From NCBI GenBank assembly GCA_023301765.1, contig JALZUC010000028.1, positions 1-64,000 on the forward strand: a stretch of 64,000 nt of DNA, read 5' to 3'. Within the stretch, counting starts at the first letter, position 1; each line of letters starts with the position of its first letter. This DNA is from Akkermansiaceae bacterium (GTDB lineage Bacteria; Verrucomicrobiota; Verrucomicrobiia; Verrucomicrobiales; Akkermansiaceae). The position numbers were made by a program, and so were the translations under genes. The notes below the pieces were generated by a model, which ran no database searches, was not told the DNA's origin, and saw only the letters and a list, made by a program, of their open reading frames with translations. This document shows positions 25,488-36,249 of the stretch, piece by piece.

Positions 25488-28160
25488 TTATTTTGCTAAA
25501 TTTGCTTCAACCCGAATAAACATTTTCGTCTTATCCAGACTAGCAGGCAAGCCAACACGAATCGTTTCCACCCCAGCATTATCAGTACTGGCGACACTCT
25601 GCACAGTATTAGAGAGCAGCGCCCAGTCCTCTAGATTCACTGAACTCCAAACACTGTATTCCAAGCCACTTAGCGCCGGACTTCTCCGCGTGTATTCAAA
25701 ATTCCCTTCTGAATCTAAGGCTTTCATATACGGATTACTAGAGCTGTGACTTGTAGGATCAAGTCCCCAAATCCTCTCTTCATTGTTTGTTAATCCATCA
25801 CCATCAAAGTCTTCACCTGTGGAGCCTATATCTGAGCCTTGAGAAGTCGACCACTCTACATAATCAGTCTTTGTAGACTCTAATGGAGGAGAGCTAAATC
25901 CATTGGAAGCTGCAACACTTACTTCCCAGTTATCAAATAGAGCATTACCGGTAAGGTTTGAAGAAAGTGATAGGTAGTTTGCATAATCCTGACTCCAGGT
26001 AAAACTTCCTGAGGTATGTGCATTACTATTATTATCAAAATAGACACTATATGATACAGAGGAACCTGCCAGAAGGCTAGTAGGATGGTAGACAACTTTC
26101 ATCTCAGCTGGAGGACCAGGAATCCCAGCTATGCTATTAGTCAACACTCCGTTTTTATAGATTTCTAATACGTTAGTTGTCTTCCTGTAGGCAACCAGCA
26201 GATCCGCAGGATTGTTAAAGCCATCTGCTCCTTCTTGACCTTCCAATTCCATAAGAGTCTGACCAATACCTATACCCATCCTCCGTGCATTACCAACAGT
26301 GCTGTAGCCAATAATATCAACTTTCACGGAGACCTCATCAAAGGCGCTCATCAGAGGTGCTCCAAAGTTAAAATTATTAATGTATATCATACCACCAAAA
26401 GAGCCACTGGTACTAGGGCCATCAATACGCAATTGATTCGAAAATATATCTACAATGGACTGGTCAAAAATAACCTGCGTGTAAGTAGCCGTCCCTATCT
26501 GACCAGATTGCCCGCTAGAGCCGTTGAGAGAACTCCGGTTATAAGTATCTGCATGTAATAATCCTTCAGTAAGAACCATAGGTGCCGCTGAACTCATTTT
26601 ACTCGGCTCACTAAGACCTGCAGCTAATCGAGCATAGACTCTATAAGTCTGCTCTTCTCCCATACTAAAACTAGTAGTAATGAAAGTAGGAGAATTCTGC
26701 CAATCACTATGCTGAGAGCCATTTACATGCTCAAATAAATACTCAATAACACCCTTATTTGAAAATTTATCTGAAGCTCGCATCAAAAGCCTTCCCCCGC
26801 TAACCGGGACTACCTCTACCGCCCAGTCTAATTCTGGAGCTCTCGTCTGCAAATGTACTACTGCAGTTGATGTTCTACCTGATGTATCGCTGATTTGGTA
26901 GCGAAAGTGATCATACCCATAAGAGTAATTCTCAGGTAAACTGATCCGTATTAAATCACCTTCTTGGGAAATTACTGCTCCTAGTAATGATTGAGATTCA
27001 AAAGATACTATATTTATACGTTCTCCATTCGAATCATTATCATTAATCAGCGGCGCAACAGTAAAGCTCTCACCCCTGAAAACTGTATCAGTGGAAACAC
27101 GGTCATCTCCAGCACGTGGAGGCATATCAGGAGCCGCTGTTCCCAAATTAGTAATTACGCTGAGCGAGTCATCTCGCTCAACCAATACTAGCTCCATCTC
27201 TGGCGCAGACATCTTTGCGAGACCATTTCCTGAGTTAATCGTCTTCCCTTCTGGAGATAGCAGCTCATTTTCACCTCTTCCATCATAGTGACTTAGTCCC
27301 CAGTTATGGCCAAGCTCATGCCGGCCTGGCCCGGCAAAGTCTCCTGTAGTAAAGCCACCGTTAGCACTCGTGCCATGACCCACCACACCAACTCCAGCAA
27401 CCCCACCTCCAATCATAGACTGAATGACTGTACTTAAATCATGCTCCACTCCAGGGTCTGGACCATTAACCTTCTCATTATTGAGCTCTTTCAGTACCGC
27501 ATGTAGATTACTCAAGTTACTACCAGCCTCAATATAGGGATCATTACTTAAGCTAGCTCGGATAACGACACGGCCAATTCTGTTAAAATGATTTACATCA
27601 CGAAGATAAATTAAATTAATAGCCGTCATTGAAAAATCAACCATCTCCATACAAAGCTCTGGGCTTCCTCCAACCGTGCCGTAATAACGATTAGTTAAAT
27701 CCACATAGACATCAATAGCATGTAAATCATGACCCGCTCCGCCATCGCGCAATCCAAATGTTGGCCAAGATGGTGTTAATTCACGTTCCTCAATCTGCAG
27801 CTCACCATCACGGTCTATCCATTCAAAGCCGTTTTCAAACGTCATTCTAGTATAGATCGATCCATCACTCCGGCGCACACAAGCCGCAACAGCACCCGGC
27901 TGACCATTAACTCTTCCTATGTAGGTTCGGGGATCTCCCACATCCACTATATCAAAGGTGCCATCATCCTTCTGCACTGCTACTTCAAACAGAGGACCAC
28001 GTGAGGAAAAGCGTGTAAAATTAATAGTATATACTTCACTGCCATTGGAAATAGTATGTGTAAATGTATTCGGTAACTCCTGTGCTATAGCACAGGTCAT
28101 CACTTGAACTAAGACAGGACCAGATATCAATAACCGTAAAAAAATATTTAACTTCTTCAT
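25488..28160 (-). CDS. Large secreted zinc metalloprotease (HExxHxxGxxH) with Ig-like and C-terminal repeats
   Basis: About 890 residues from ATG at 28160, where a signal peptide begins (MKKLNIFLRLLIS); the in-frame ATG at 28190 is less fitting. The metzincin site HELGHNWGLSHYDG is near residue 278. After it comes a cadherin/Ig-like tandem segment (PLINDNDSNGERINIVSF), a concanavalin/LamG-like beta domain, and a C-terminal segment with FDGDGLTNNEERIWGLDP (calcium-binding TSP3-like) and SGLEYSVWSSVNLEDW, which is typical of exported verrucomicrobial proteins. It is probably an outer-surface protease. Confidence 0.8.
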   Translation of the reverse strand: MKKLNIFLRLLISGPVLVQVMTCAIAQELPNTFTHTISNGSEVYTINFTRFSSRGPLFEVAVQKDDGTFDIVDVGDPRTYIGRVNGQPGAVAACVRRSDGSIYTRMTFENGFEWIDRDGELQIEERELTPSWPTFGLRDGGAGHDLHAIDVYVDLTNRYYGTVGGSPELCMEMVDFSMTAINLIYLRDVNHFNRIGRVVIRASLSNDPYIEAGSNLSNLHAVLKELNNEKVNGPDPGVEHDLSTVIQSMIGGGVAGVGVVGHGTSANGGFTTGDFAGPGRHELGHNWGLSHYDGRGENELLSPEGKTINSGNGLAKMSAPEMELVLVERDDSLSVITNLGTAAPDMPPRAGDDRVSTDTVFRGESFTVAPLINDNDSNGERINIVSFESQSLLGAVISQEGDLIRISLPENYSYGYDHFRYQISDTSGRTSTAVVHLQTRAPELDWAVEVVPVSGGRLLMRASDKFSNKGVIEYLFEHVNGSQHSDWQNSPTFITTSFSMGEEQTYRVYARLAAGLSEPSKMSSAAPMVLTEGLLHADTYNRSSLNGSSGQSGQIGTATYTQVIFDQSIVDIFSNQLRIDGPSTSGSFGGMIYINNFNFGAPLMSAFDEVSVKVDIIGYSTVGNARRMGIGIGQTLMELEGQEGADGFNNPADLLVAYRKTTNVLEIYKNGVLTNSIAGIPGPPAEMKVVYHPTSLLAGSSVSYSVYFDNNSNAHTSGSFTWSQDYANYLSLSSNLTGNALFDNWEVSVAASNGFSSPPLESTKTDYVEWSTSQGSDIGSTGEDFDGDGLTNNEERIWGLDPTSHSSSNPYMKALDSEGNFEYTRRSPALSGLEYSVWSSVNLEDWALLSNTVQSVASTDNAGVETIRVGLPASLDKTKMFIRVEANLAK

Positions 28161-28374
28161 AAACCTAGAATGTGCAGATTCATATAACACCTATTTTAAA
28201 ATATGCAAAGCCACTCCCCTCCAAATACAATATTTTATTATAGATTATTCACTTTAAACCTTCCTTATGAACCTTCGATTACACCTATATATCTCTGGCT
28301 ATGCATGTTAGTAAAAAAGATCTAGCTGTGTAACATTGACAAACTAAGCAGCTCTATGAAACAAACACTCTGGT

Positions 28375-29073
28375 ATGACAAAACGTAAGGTAAAGATTCC
28401 TAAAACACCACTTACAGTGGGCTCAGTAGTCTCCCTGAATCAGCTAGCATGTCTGCAGCCCATTGAGCTGCACCAACAGTGTGATCTGCTTGAGATCAGA
28501 TTAGATGGCATGGCGGGTCATGAGGATACGCTAAAAATGGAGTTAGACCGCTTTAAAGATTTCCCCCTTCTGTTCACTGCTCGTGCCGCTAATGAGGGTG
28601 GCTTAGTAGCTATAAACGCGGAGGAAAGAGGGCGACTGTTACTATCGGTAGCAGAGCGTGCGAGCTGGATCGATGTTGAGCTAGCCTCTTATAAGGAAAT
28701 GAAAACTGTTATTCATGAAATCCGCAGCCTTGGGGTAGGACTTATCCTTTCTCATCATAACTTTGAGGAAACTCCGGAAGAGTTTGCACTACAGCAGACT
28801 GTAGAACTTGGCGATGAAGCCGATATCGTAAAGCTAGCGGTGATGCACCAGTCTGTGGATGACTTCACTCGCTGCACCCGTGTAATCCAGCAAAATAATC
28901 GTCCAATGTCACTCATGGGTATGGGCAAGCTAGGTGCAGTGTCACGTCTTCTCTACGCACAACATGGCTCATTACTAAACTATGGATATCTGGGTGATGA
29001 ACCGACAGCTCCGGGCCAGTGGCCAGCAAAAACACTTAAAGATACTATCTCTGCACTTGAGCCCATTGTGTAA
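28375..29073 (+). CDS. aroD: Type I 3-dehydroquinate dehydratase
   Basis: The 232-residue product has the type I dehydroquinase motifs: EIRLDGM, FTARAANEGG, LILSHHNFEETP (His), DIVKLAVM with the Schiff-base Lys, and LMGMGKLGAVSRL at the substrate site. It catalyses the third step of the shikimate pathway in the cytosol. The gene is isolated, divergent from the metalloprotease and convergent with the helicase. Confidence 0.93.
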   Translation: MTKRKVKIPKTPLTVGSVVSLNQLACLQPIELHQQCDLLEIRLDGMAGHEDTLKMELDRFKDFPLLFTARAANEGGLVAINAEERGRLLLSVAERASWIDVELASYKEMKTVIHEIRSLGVGLILSHHNFEETPEEFALQQTVELGDEADIVKLAVMHQSVDDFTRCTRVIQQNNRPMSLMGMGKLGAVSRLLYAQHGSLLNYGYLGDEPTAPGQWPAKTLKDTISALEPIV

Positions 29074-29090
29074 TCTTAGAATCTGACTAA

Positions 29091-31103
29091 TCAATCACTG
29101 TCAGCCTGCTGGTTTACCACCTTGATCGGAGCATCAGGCAGGGCATTTAGAAATGTCTTACCGTAAGTTTTTGTGACCACTCTGTTATCTAAGAGAACTA
29201 CCATGCCACTATCTTTTTTAGTCCTTATAAGGCGGCCTACTCCCTGACGCAACTTAAGCACCGCTTCAGGCACTGAATAGTCTACAAAGGAATTCCCCCC
29301 CTCCGCCTCGATCGCCTCTAGTCGAGAAGCTACCAGAGGGTGATCAGGCACGGCAAAAGGAAGGCGTGTCACGATAACATTTGATAGCGCTTCACCGGGA
29401 ACATCTACTCCAGCCCAGAAGCTATCCGTACCAAAGAGCACACTGTTAATGTCCTTACGGAAAATTTCTACCATCTTGTGGCGCGGAGTACCATCCCCCT
29501 GGACCAGTAGACGCCAGTCATGATCAAAGAAAAAGTCCTCCATAGCCTCTGCCACACCCCGCATTAGCCGGTAGCTAGTAAAGAGAACAAAGGCTTTTCC
29601 CTCAGTGTATTTCAGCACGCGCCCTATCCAGTGCACCAGTGCCTTTTCATAATCATCACTAGACGGATCAGGCATGGATTTGATCACGTAGATCTCCATT
29701 TGCTCTTTATAATTAAAAGGGCTACCTATCTTGACCGCTTTCGAGTTCTCGGCACCTATACGCTTTCTAAAATAGTTAAGTTCATCATCGCCAGTGCCAA
29801 GTGTAGCACTTGTTAGAACACAAGTTCTCTCTGGCCCGAACATCATACGGCGCAGTCTATCCGCTACTCTCACTGGTGCAGCGTGGATACTTAGCAGATC
29901 ACCCTCACGGCCGCCTTTTTGAATCCAGTAAACACTTTCATCATCTTCTTGATCGAGAAATATACGAATACCCGCATGGATCTCACGCATCCGTCTAGCA
30001 CCATCCATAAGCTCACTACGCGAGGTGGAATCTTTTTCGAGTGCGTCAGCGCAGTTTTCTACTTCAGTCCAGAGCTGCCGCAGAGGTTCCGCTAAGGTGT
30101 TCTCCACAAAGTCCGGCTCTCTTACGCGGCACTCCTTACTAAATTTGCCAAAGGTGACTTCAGCGGCAATAGCATCATAAAAGTCATCGGCAGCTTCCAG
30201 TGCACGCTCCGCAGCTTTCATTGCGCCTGCATGTCGGAGAGCTCGTAGTGTCCCCTTACGGCTTTTAGGATTATACAAACGTTGAATATCAAACTTTAGT
30301 CCAGCATGACTCTGCATGAGACCTAGCTGCACAGCTGCCACATGCTCTAAAGTATGAGCCTCATCAAAAATTACAAAGTCATTAGGAAATAGATAGCCGC
30401 AATCATCATCCGCTAGCTCACCAAGGGCAAAGAGGGAAAAGAACAGCGTGTGATTAAGCACCACAATATTTGCCTCCTCCATCTCCTTACGCGCTTTTTG
30501 ATAGAAACAATTACCTCGCTGCCCACAGGTGCGCTGAGTACAGACACTACCCTCACTACAGACTTGGCTCCAGACCTTGGCTGATGGCTGGAAATCCAGA
30601 TCACTCTTGGTGCCATCCGTCGTTCCTTCAGCCCAGTTCCAGATAGCCTTCAGCTCTTCACCCTCACTAGTACTGAAAAGATCCCCAGTCTGGTCCATTG
30701 CGCGGCGCAGGCGTAATGGGCAGAGGTAGTTACCACGGCCTTTAAGTAAAGCTGCCTTCAGATCGCCTCCTAAGATTTTATTAGCCAGAGGGATATCCTT
30801 AGACACTAGCTGTTCCTGAAGGTTGATCGTGTGTGTGGAGATGACTGCTTTTCTTCCAGTCTCGAGAGCAAATTTTGCTGCGGGGATAAGATAGGCCAGA
30901 GATTTTCCCACTCCTGTCCCAGCCTCTGCACACAGCACATGGCTCTCCTCCAGAGCTTCAGCTACATGCATGGCCATCTGCTGTTGCTCAGCACGAAATT
31001 CAAAATCAGGCGATACAGACAGGCCTCCTGTGGAGGAAAACATAACCTCCATTTCCTTGAGTAATGCACCGGGTGTGGCACCTTGTTCTGCGAAGCTGAT
31101 CAT
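29091..31103 (-). CDS. dinG: DinG-family ATP-dependent DNA helicase
   Basis: The 670-residue XPD/DinG-like helicase shows Walker A (CAEAGTGVGKSLAYL), a DEAH box (FVIFDEAHTLEH), an iron-sulfur Cys set (YLCPLR, VCSEGSVCTQRTCGQRGNCF), motif III (VLTSATLG) and motif VI (RQGVGRLIRTKKD). It lacks an N-terminal exonuclease domain. DinG helicases resolve R-loops and DNA damage intermediates. Confidence 0.9.
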   Translation of the reverse strand: MISFAEQGATPGALLKEMEVMFSSTGGLSVSPDFEFRAEQQQMAMHVAEALEESHVLCAEAGTGVGKSLAYLIPAAKFALETGRKAVISTHTINLQEQLVSKDIPLANKILGGDLKAALLKGRGNYLCPLRLRRAMDQTGDLFSTSEGEELKAIWNWAEGTTDGTKSDLDFQPSAKVWSQVCSEGSVCTQRTCGQRGNCFYQKARKEMEEANIVVLNHTLFFSLFALGELADDDCGYLFPNDFVIFDEAHTLEHVAAVQLGLMQSHAGLKFDIQRLYNPKSRKGTLRALRHAGAMKAAERALEAADDFYDAIAAEVTFGKFSKECRVREPDFVENTLAEPLRQLWTEVENCADALEKDSTSRSELMDGARRMREIHAGIRIFLDQEDDESVYWIQKGGREGDLLSIHAAPVRVADRLRRMMFGPERTCVLTSATLGTGDDELNYFRKRIGAENSKAVKIGSPFNYKEQMEIYVIKSMPDPSSDDYEKALVHWIGRVLKYTEGKAFVLFTSYRLMRGVAEAMEDFFFDHDWRLLVQGDGTPRHKMVEIFRKDINSVLFGTDSFWAGVDVPGEALSNVIVTRLPFAVPDHPLVASRLEAIEAEGGNSFVDYSVPEAVLKLRQGVGRLIRTKKDSGMVVLLDNRVVTKTYGKTFLNALPDAPIKVVNQQADSD

Positions 31104-31517
31104 CCTCGCACAGAGTCATATCCCATCATCTGAACACGCACAACCACCAAGCTCAGATATCGTCATTTCGAAAGAAGTCATGAGTATGTCGTAGTCCTAG
31201 TATAGCGTGCACTCGCCCGCGTTTGCGAAAAGCATGGCATCGCCACTACTGGCCATCATACAGTAAATTTTAACTGAAGGCTCATAAGATCAGATTAAAG
31301 TCTTACCATAGCTACAACTACCTTATAACATAGGTGCAGGAAATTTTACCCAGCTGTCATCTAGGTCTATAATATTATCACAAGCAGTCCCTCCTAGAGA
31401 GTATACCTGGAGCTACCCCTTTTTTCATTGGGTAATGAGGGTGAACCTAACCTTACTAATAAAGCAGGCTCACCAGTATCAACCAGCCGCACAGATGATT
31501 GGCCTATCAGTAGATAA
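31104..31517. other. Intergenic region with a degraded minus-strand coding remnant
   Basis: Between the helicase start and the sulfatase stop. The left two thirds (31104-31322) shows nothing recognisable besides the helicase upstream region; the right third holds the remnant listed separately. Confidence 0.5.
31323..31512 (-). pseudogene. Possible frameshifted C-terminal gene fragment
   Basis: On the minus strand one frame reads LLIGQSSVRLVDTGEPALLVRLG and, after a shift near 31415, another frame reads YSLGGTACDNIIDLDDSWVKF-PAPML before a stop at 31323-31325. Both pieces look like real protein sequence but no start codon and no single frame joins them. This may be a decayed secreted-protein gene, or a chance open stretch; no family was recognised. 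Confidence 0.35.
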
Positions 31518-33338
31518 TTATTTTTTGTTTTTTACCTGCGGTGGCACGCGGCCAAATGCTGGGTCGTAGACTGGAATTTCCATTCCTGCTGGAGTCTGCC
31601 AGCCAGCCTTAGGCTTGTGTGTCACATACGCATAGTATGGTGTAGCAGTAAGCTCAGGGCTGATAAAGAGAGGAGCTAATTCAGTAACCCCCTTTTTCAG
31701 CGATACTTTGAATGTCACTTCCTTAGCGCCCTTTGGAATATCTTTACTGATGTCAATATCACCTATAACCATACGCGCTTGCTCATAGTTATATGCTACT
31801 CCATAAGTGCCATCGTTGATCGCCTTATCGGCCTCTACCGGCCAGCGGCGCAGGGAGATTTCATAGTCGCCATCTTGCTCTACCTCGATAGCCCAGTGAG
31901 CCTTCACAGCTACCTTACCATCTTTAATATGATTCTGGTGCCATGGTGGCAGCCTATTGAGTAGCCAGTCATGTGATGATAGAGCTACTACAGGTGACTT
32001 ATCTGAGCCGATCACCATGTAGCTTACTAGTCCATGCTCCTTAGAAACATCATCCCAGAACTTATCATACTCACCACGAAGGCGTGCGAGCATTTCTGGA
32101 TTCTCAGCAGCTATATCCGCGGCCTGCTTCGGGTCTTCTTTGATATTGTATAGCTCTTTTCCATTCACAAGGCGCCAGTCCTCAGTCATTACAGCGCTTT
32201 GTTTCCATTTAATGGGATTCACCACACGCTGGGACTCTACAATCAATGTGCGAGGTGACCATTTTTCACCATCAGTATAGAGAAGTTCCTTCACATTAGA
32301 CCCATCAAACTTGATTTCTGGTGCCTTAAGTTCACAGATATCTATGAATGTTGGCAGGACATCAATATGTGCAGTTAGATTTTTAATAGATTTTCCAGCA
32401 GTAATCCCTCCCTTAGGCCATCTTAGCAAGAAGGGCACGCGGTGACCACCTTCATATTCAGAGCCTTTTCTTCCTCTCATACCGCCATCATAGCCCCTCT
32501 TACCATTAACTCCTGCTGACGTACCATTATCGGTCATGTATACCAGAATAGTATTCTCAGTCAGACCTTCGTCATCCAGAGTTTTCATGAGCTTGGCCAT
32601 ATTATCATCGATGTTGGTGATCATGCCGTAGAAGGGAACATTGGGCACACCTGGCTTGCCCTTATAAGGTGTAGTATACTCCTCTGGGCAGTAATATGGG
32701 CTGTGCGGTGCATTTGTAGAAATATAGGCAAGAAAGGGTTTCTCTTTGTTTGCTTTGATAAACTTAATACCTTCATCAAACCAGATGTCTGTGCAGTATC
32801 CCTCGAACTGTTTCAACTTTCCATTCACGATGTAACTATCATCAAAATAATCATTACCCCAGAAATCAGGTGCCTGCCCTACACCACCTGCTTGGTGGTA
32901 AACAGAGTGCTGGAAACCTCGGTCTTCTGGGCGGTATGGATAACAGTCACCAAGGTGCCATTTACCAAACATACCAGTAGCATAGCCATTATCACTGAAG
33001 ATATTAGCCATCGTCACCTCACGTCTGCGAAGCATGCTACGCCCCTGCACAGTGTGCCATACGCCTATGCGATTAGAGTAACGGCCAGTCATAAGGGCGC
33101 CACGAGTGGGAGCACAGGTAGGGTCTACATGGAAGTTATTAAGCAGTGTGCTCTGCGTACGTAGTTTATCAATATTAGGTGTTTTGATCACTTTATTTCC
33201 CGTGAACCCTAAATCACCATAGCCTTGGTCATCTGTAATTACTATGATCACATTCGGCTTTTCCGCTGCGTTACTGGCTGAAATTACTGTTATACTGGTA
33301 GCAGCAATAACTGATTTTAAAAAACATTTGATAGTCAT
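31518..33338 (-). CDS. Secreted sulfatase (FGly-type arylsulfatase)
   Basis: The 606-residue protein has a signal peptide ending around SNA (residue 23). The catalytic elements are intact: metal-binding TDDQGYGD (D36, D37), the maturation motif CAPTR with Cys75 for formylglycine, FGKWHLGD (K126, H128) and YMTDNGTS. The C-terminal part carries a small beta domain typical of verrucomicrobial and planctomycete sulfatases. It would remove sulfate esters from a marine polysaccharide; FGE (SumF-like) is not in this window. Confidence 0.93.
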   Translation of the reverse strand: MTIKCFLKSVIAATSITVISASNAAEKPNVIIVITDDQGYGDLGFTGNKVIKTPNIDKLRTQSTLLNNFHVDPTCAPTRGALMTGRYSNRIGVWHTVQGRSMLRRREVTMANIFSDNGYATGMFGKWHLGDCYPYRPEDRGFQHSVYHQAGGVGQAPDFWGNDYFDDSYIVNGKLKQFEGYCTDIWFDEGIKFIKANKEKPFLAYISTNAPHSPYYCPEEYTTPYKGKPGVPNVPFYGMITNIDDNMAKLMKTLDDEGLTENTILVYMTDNGTSAGVNGKRGYDGGMRGRKGSEYEGGHRVPFLLRWPKGGITAGKSIKNLTAHIDVLPTFIDICELKAPEIKFDGSNVKELLYTDGEKWSPRTLIVESQRVVNPIKWKQSAVMTEDWRLVNGKELYNIKEDPKQAADIAAENPEMLARLRGEYDKFWDDVSKEHGLVSYMVIGSDKSPVVALSSHDWLLNRLPPWHQNHIKDGKVAVKAHWAIEVEQDGDYEISLRRWPVEADKAINDGTYGVAYNYEQARMVIGDIDISKDIPKGAKEVTFKVSLKKGVTELAPLFISPELTATPYYAYVTHKPKAGWQTPAGMEIPVYDPAFGRVPPQVKNKK

Positions 33339-33467
33339 GGTAGGTGATCGGTATTTGTGTGAAAGCTAATTTAATCGAAGTTAGTATTCCCTAAAAAATC
33401 CGTCCAGTAAAAAGGGCGACAGTTTAAGATAAACCGCCGCCCTCTAGAATTAATATAAAATTTTCAG

Positions 33468-34892
33468 CTAGCGCCCGCGGCCACCGCCTCCAGCACCGCC
33501 GCCCCCTCCCGCACCGCGCCCCCCTCCAGCACCTCGGCCAGTACGAGCACCGCCTGTTGAAAAACGTGTGATACGCTCTTTCACTTCATCGCTGAGTGAT
33601 TCTGTAGATTGGATATAGCTCTGCGCAGCTTCTTTATCTGTACGCGCCCAACTCATCGCAGTAATAGCTATTGCTCTGCTACGATCACGCTCTGCACCAA
33701 TAGTCTCTGCCAATTTAAGATTCGCTTGCACATCACCACTCTGATTAGCCATAACAAACGAGGACACAGCTTCATCACGAATGCCACCTTCTGGCTGAGC
33801 ATTAACAAATTCTAATGCTGCTTCAGCATCTTGACCTGCCCACGTAGATACTACACGACCAATTCCCGCTTCCTGAGCATTCGTTGAGCCACTTCCCATA
33901 AGCCACTCTGCTGCAGCTGCGGGATCTTCACGACTCCATTCACGGGCTATAGATTGCGCCGCTGTGTCACGAGCCTCACCTTCATCGAGTGATACCAGGT
34001 TAGCTGCTGCTGCCTGAGGGTCTGCATCGGCTAAACCTCGCAGCGCGCGTGCAGTAGCCTCTTCCTGCTGATCGGCAGGCAAACTGGCAATCCAAGCCTT
34101 TGCCTCACCCCAGTCTTTCTTACCCCATTCAAGTGCGATCGAATTTTGCGCATCTTTTTTAGCATCTGCATCTGAGATAGCGGCAAGCATAGCAGCCGCT
34201 GTAGCTGGATCTTCTGTAGCAGCCTCTGCCACTATACCGCGGATAGCGTCACGCTGATCCCGACCTTCTAGAGACTCAGCCCACTTCATAGCCCCATTAC
34301 TATCTTGGCGTGCCCACTCAGTAGCTATCACAGCAGCAGTGGAGCCGCCGCCACGGCCACCACGGCCACCCATCATACCAGATGTGCGGAATTCATTAGA
34401 GTTCTGGGCATAGTAAGTGGCCGCATCTTGTGGATATTTAGCGGCCCAGCTCTGCATCACAGTACCCCTGACAAAGTTCCCAGCAAACCCCATAGTCTTA
34501 GTATACGCCATAGCAGCAGTAGGATCTTCTTCACCCCAGCGAGAAAAAAGTAAGTAGCCTACCATGACACGCTCACTCCATGGAAGGTCTTCTAACTTCT
34601 TAGCTTCTTCTTCAAACTGAGAAGGATCCAGGCCTGCGTAATAGCTCATCAGTGCTGTCAGGCGATTATTTTGCCCAGGTAAAGCCATAGCTTCTTTAGC
34701 CGTTTTAACCCGGCTAGAGCCACCCTCACCAGATGATGCCGAACTAGCGGAACTACTCGCCGCACGGCGTGCCGAGCGAATATCAGTAGGGGCTTCTGAG
34801 TCAGTAGCTGGGGCATTATTTTGCCCAGCGAAAAATCCTGCAGCACCTCCAATACAGAGGGCGGCAACGGGTGCGAGAACAGTGGCTTTCAT
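33468..34892 (-). CDS. Membrane-anchored repeat protein with Gly/Arg-rich tail
   Basis: The 474-residue protein has an N-terminal membrane anchor (APVAALCIGGAAGFFAG), a Ser/Ala-rich linker and then about nine helical repeats of roughly 33-35 residues with a recurrent EW(A/S)R.DP.AA..W.. pattern. It ends in a Gly/Arg-rich tail (GRGAGGGRGAGGGGGAGGGG). The repeats are alpha-solenoid-like, probably protein-binding and on the outer side of the inner membrane. The tail is encoded by a C-rich stretch at 33476-33545. No enzyme motif; such repeat proteins are common in Verrucomicrobia, function unknown. Confidence 0.75.
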   Translation of the reverse strand: MKATVLAPVAALCIGGAAGFFAGQNNAPATDSEAPTDIRSARRAASSSASSASSGEGGSSRVKTAKEAMALPGQNNRLTALMSYYAGLDPSQFEEEAKKLEDLPWSERVMVGYLLFSRWGEEDPTAAMAYTKTMGFAGNFVRGTVMQSWAAKYPQDAATYYAQNSNEFRTSGMMGGRGGRGGGSTAAVIATEWARQDSNGAMKWAESLEGRDQRDAIRGIVAEAATEDPATAAAMLAAISDADAKKDAQNSIALEWGKKDWGEAKAWIASLPADQQEEATARALRGLADADPQAAAANLVSLDEGEARDTAAQSIAREWSREDPAAAAEWLMGSGSTNAQEAGIGRVVSTWAGQDAEAALEFVNAQPEGGIRDEAVSSFVMANQSGDVQANLKLAETIGAERDRSRAIAITAMSWARTDKEAAQSYIQSTESLSDEVKERITRFSTGGARTGRGAGGGRGAGGGGGAGGGGRGR

Positions 34893-34987
34893 ATTGTCGT
34901 TTTTTAGTAAGGTAAAGTAGAGGCGTATTCCACGCCACTTAACTTGAACACTAGAAATCCTCTAAAGTTGCAGGTTTGTTATTCTCT

Positions 34988-36169
34988 CTATGTAAACAAG
35001 CCTCCCACCACCGCGGCAAGGATAACCAGAGCCCAGACGGGGAGCCATTTAAAATAAATTGCCAATGCGAGAATAAGAATAGCTAGGATATCCACAAAAC
35101 CTGTCACACTCCCGCTAGCAAGCATCCCTAACAAGGCTGCACCGATCACACCTACCACAGTAGCATTCGCTCCGCGCACACCAGCACGCGCCCATGAAAA
35201 ATGCTTCAGCCTATCCCAGACCGGCAGCCCCCCAGCTAGCAGCACCATACCCGGTAAAAATAATGCGACTAGACCCAGAGCACCCCCAGCCCATGCATTT
35301 CCCAGCAAATTCATGGCTGAGCCCAGAAATCCACCAAAAGTAAATAAAGGACCGGGTACTACCTGCGCAGCACCATAACCAGCTAAGAATGTATCCTCAG
35401 ATATCAGGCGCGTGTCCACGGTAGAGGCCTCTAGTAGGGGCAGCACCACATGGCCACCACCAAAAACAAGTGCTCCTGCGTGCAATAGTCCCCCTACACC
35501 TTGAGCGTCTGAACTATTTGGAAAGATAAGCGGTACAGCCATAAGCACCCCCATTACTACTATAGCAGGAATCACACTGCGCCACCAATTACCCTCCTCA
35601 GCCTTTGTTGATCTACCAGGCATATCAGCAGCTGAGGTTGCACCAAACATCACAACGCCCATCAACGCTCCTAAAAGAATAACTACAGGAGCTACCCACG
35701 CCTGGGGTGATATATATATAATAACCATTGCCACCAGCGCGAGGAGCATCTCAGGAAGCCTCGGGCAGAGGCTCTTCCGCATCCCCAACATAGCCACTGC
35801 CACCACCGCTATAGCCGACAGCTTTAGACCATATAACCAGCCGTCACCTAACCACTCCTGCACACCCCCCATACCAATAGCAAATACGATCATCGCCAGC
35901 GCAGATGGCAAAGTAAACCCAAGCCAGGCACCCAGACCACCTAGCCACCCTCCGCGTTCATACCCGATAGCCGCCCCCAGCTGACTACTACCCGGACCAG
36001 GTAAAAACTGCGTCAGCGCCATCAGCTCTGCAAAACGCTCCTCCTTCAACCACTTTAACCTCTCCACATAAGCCTCTCGGAAATAACCAATATGAGCCAC
36101 TGGCCCACCAAATGAGACCAAGCCAAGTTTTAGAGAAGTCCAAAAGCATTCAACAAATCCGTGTGACAT
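34988..36169 (-). CDS. chrA: Chromate transporter ChrA (long-chain, two CHR domains)
   Basis: The 393-residue protein has two homologous halves of about 190 residues. The first begins FWTSLKLGLVSFGGPVAHIGYF with FLPGPGSSQLGAAIGY, the second has LVFGGGHVVLPLLE and QVVPGPLFTFGGFLG, the signature motifs of CHR proteins, plus about ten hydrophobic helices. Long-chain CHR transporters export chromate; the gene stands alone without ChrB. Confidence 0.9.
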   Translation of the reverse strand: MSHGFVECFWTSLKLGLVSFGGPVAHIGYFREAYVERLKWLKEERFAELMALTQFLPGPGSSQLGAAIGYERGGWLGGLGAWLGFTLPSALAMIVFAIGMGGVQEWLGDGWLYGLKLSAIAVVAVAMLGMRKSLCPRLPEMLLALVAMVIIYISPQAWVAPVVILLGALMGVVMFGATSAADMPGRSTKAEEGNWWRSVIPAIVVMGVLMAVPLIFPNSSDAQGVGGLLHAGALVFGGGHVVLPLLEASTVDTRLISEDTFLAGYGAAQVVPGPLFTFGGFLGSAMNLLGNAWAGGALGLVALFLPGMVLLAGGLPVWDRLKHFSWARAGVRGANATVVGVIGAALLGMLASGSVTGFVDILAILILALAIYFKWLPVWALVILAAVVGGLFT

Positions 36170-36249
36170 GGCACTACTTTAGAAACACAAACCTCAAATT
36201 CCAAATACCAATTTCTTGCAAATTCGTCACCTCGCGCTACCTCTGCATC

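Noticed and set aside
28336-28364. TTGACA-like promoter upstream of aroD
   Set aside because: There is a TTGACA at 28336-28341 but no acceptable -10 box at 16-19 bases; it may be chance.
36112-36249. Longer N-terminus of the DUF3817 protein
   Set aside because: The extension lies antisense to the chrA start and has no membrane or conserved DUF3817 pattern; the family start is at 36250.
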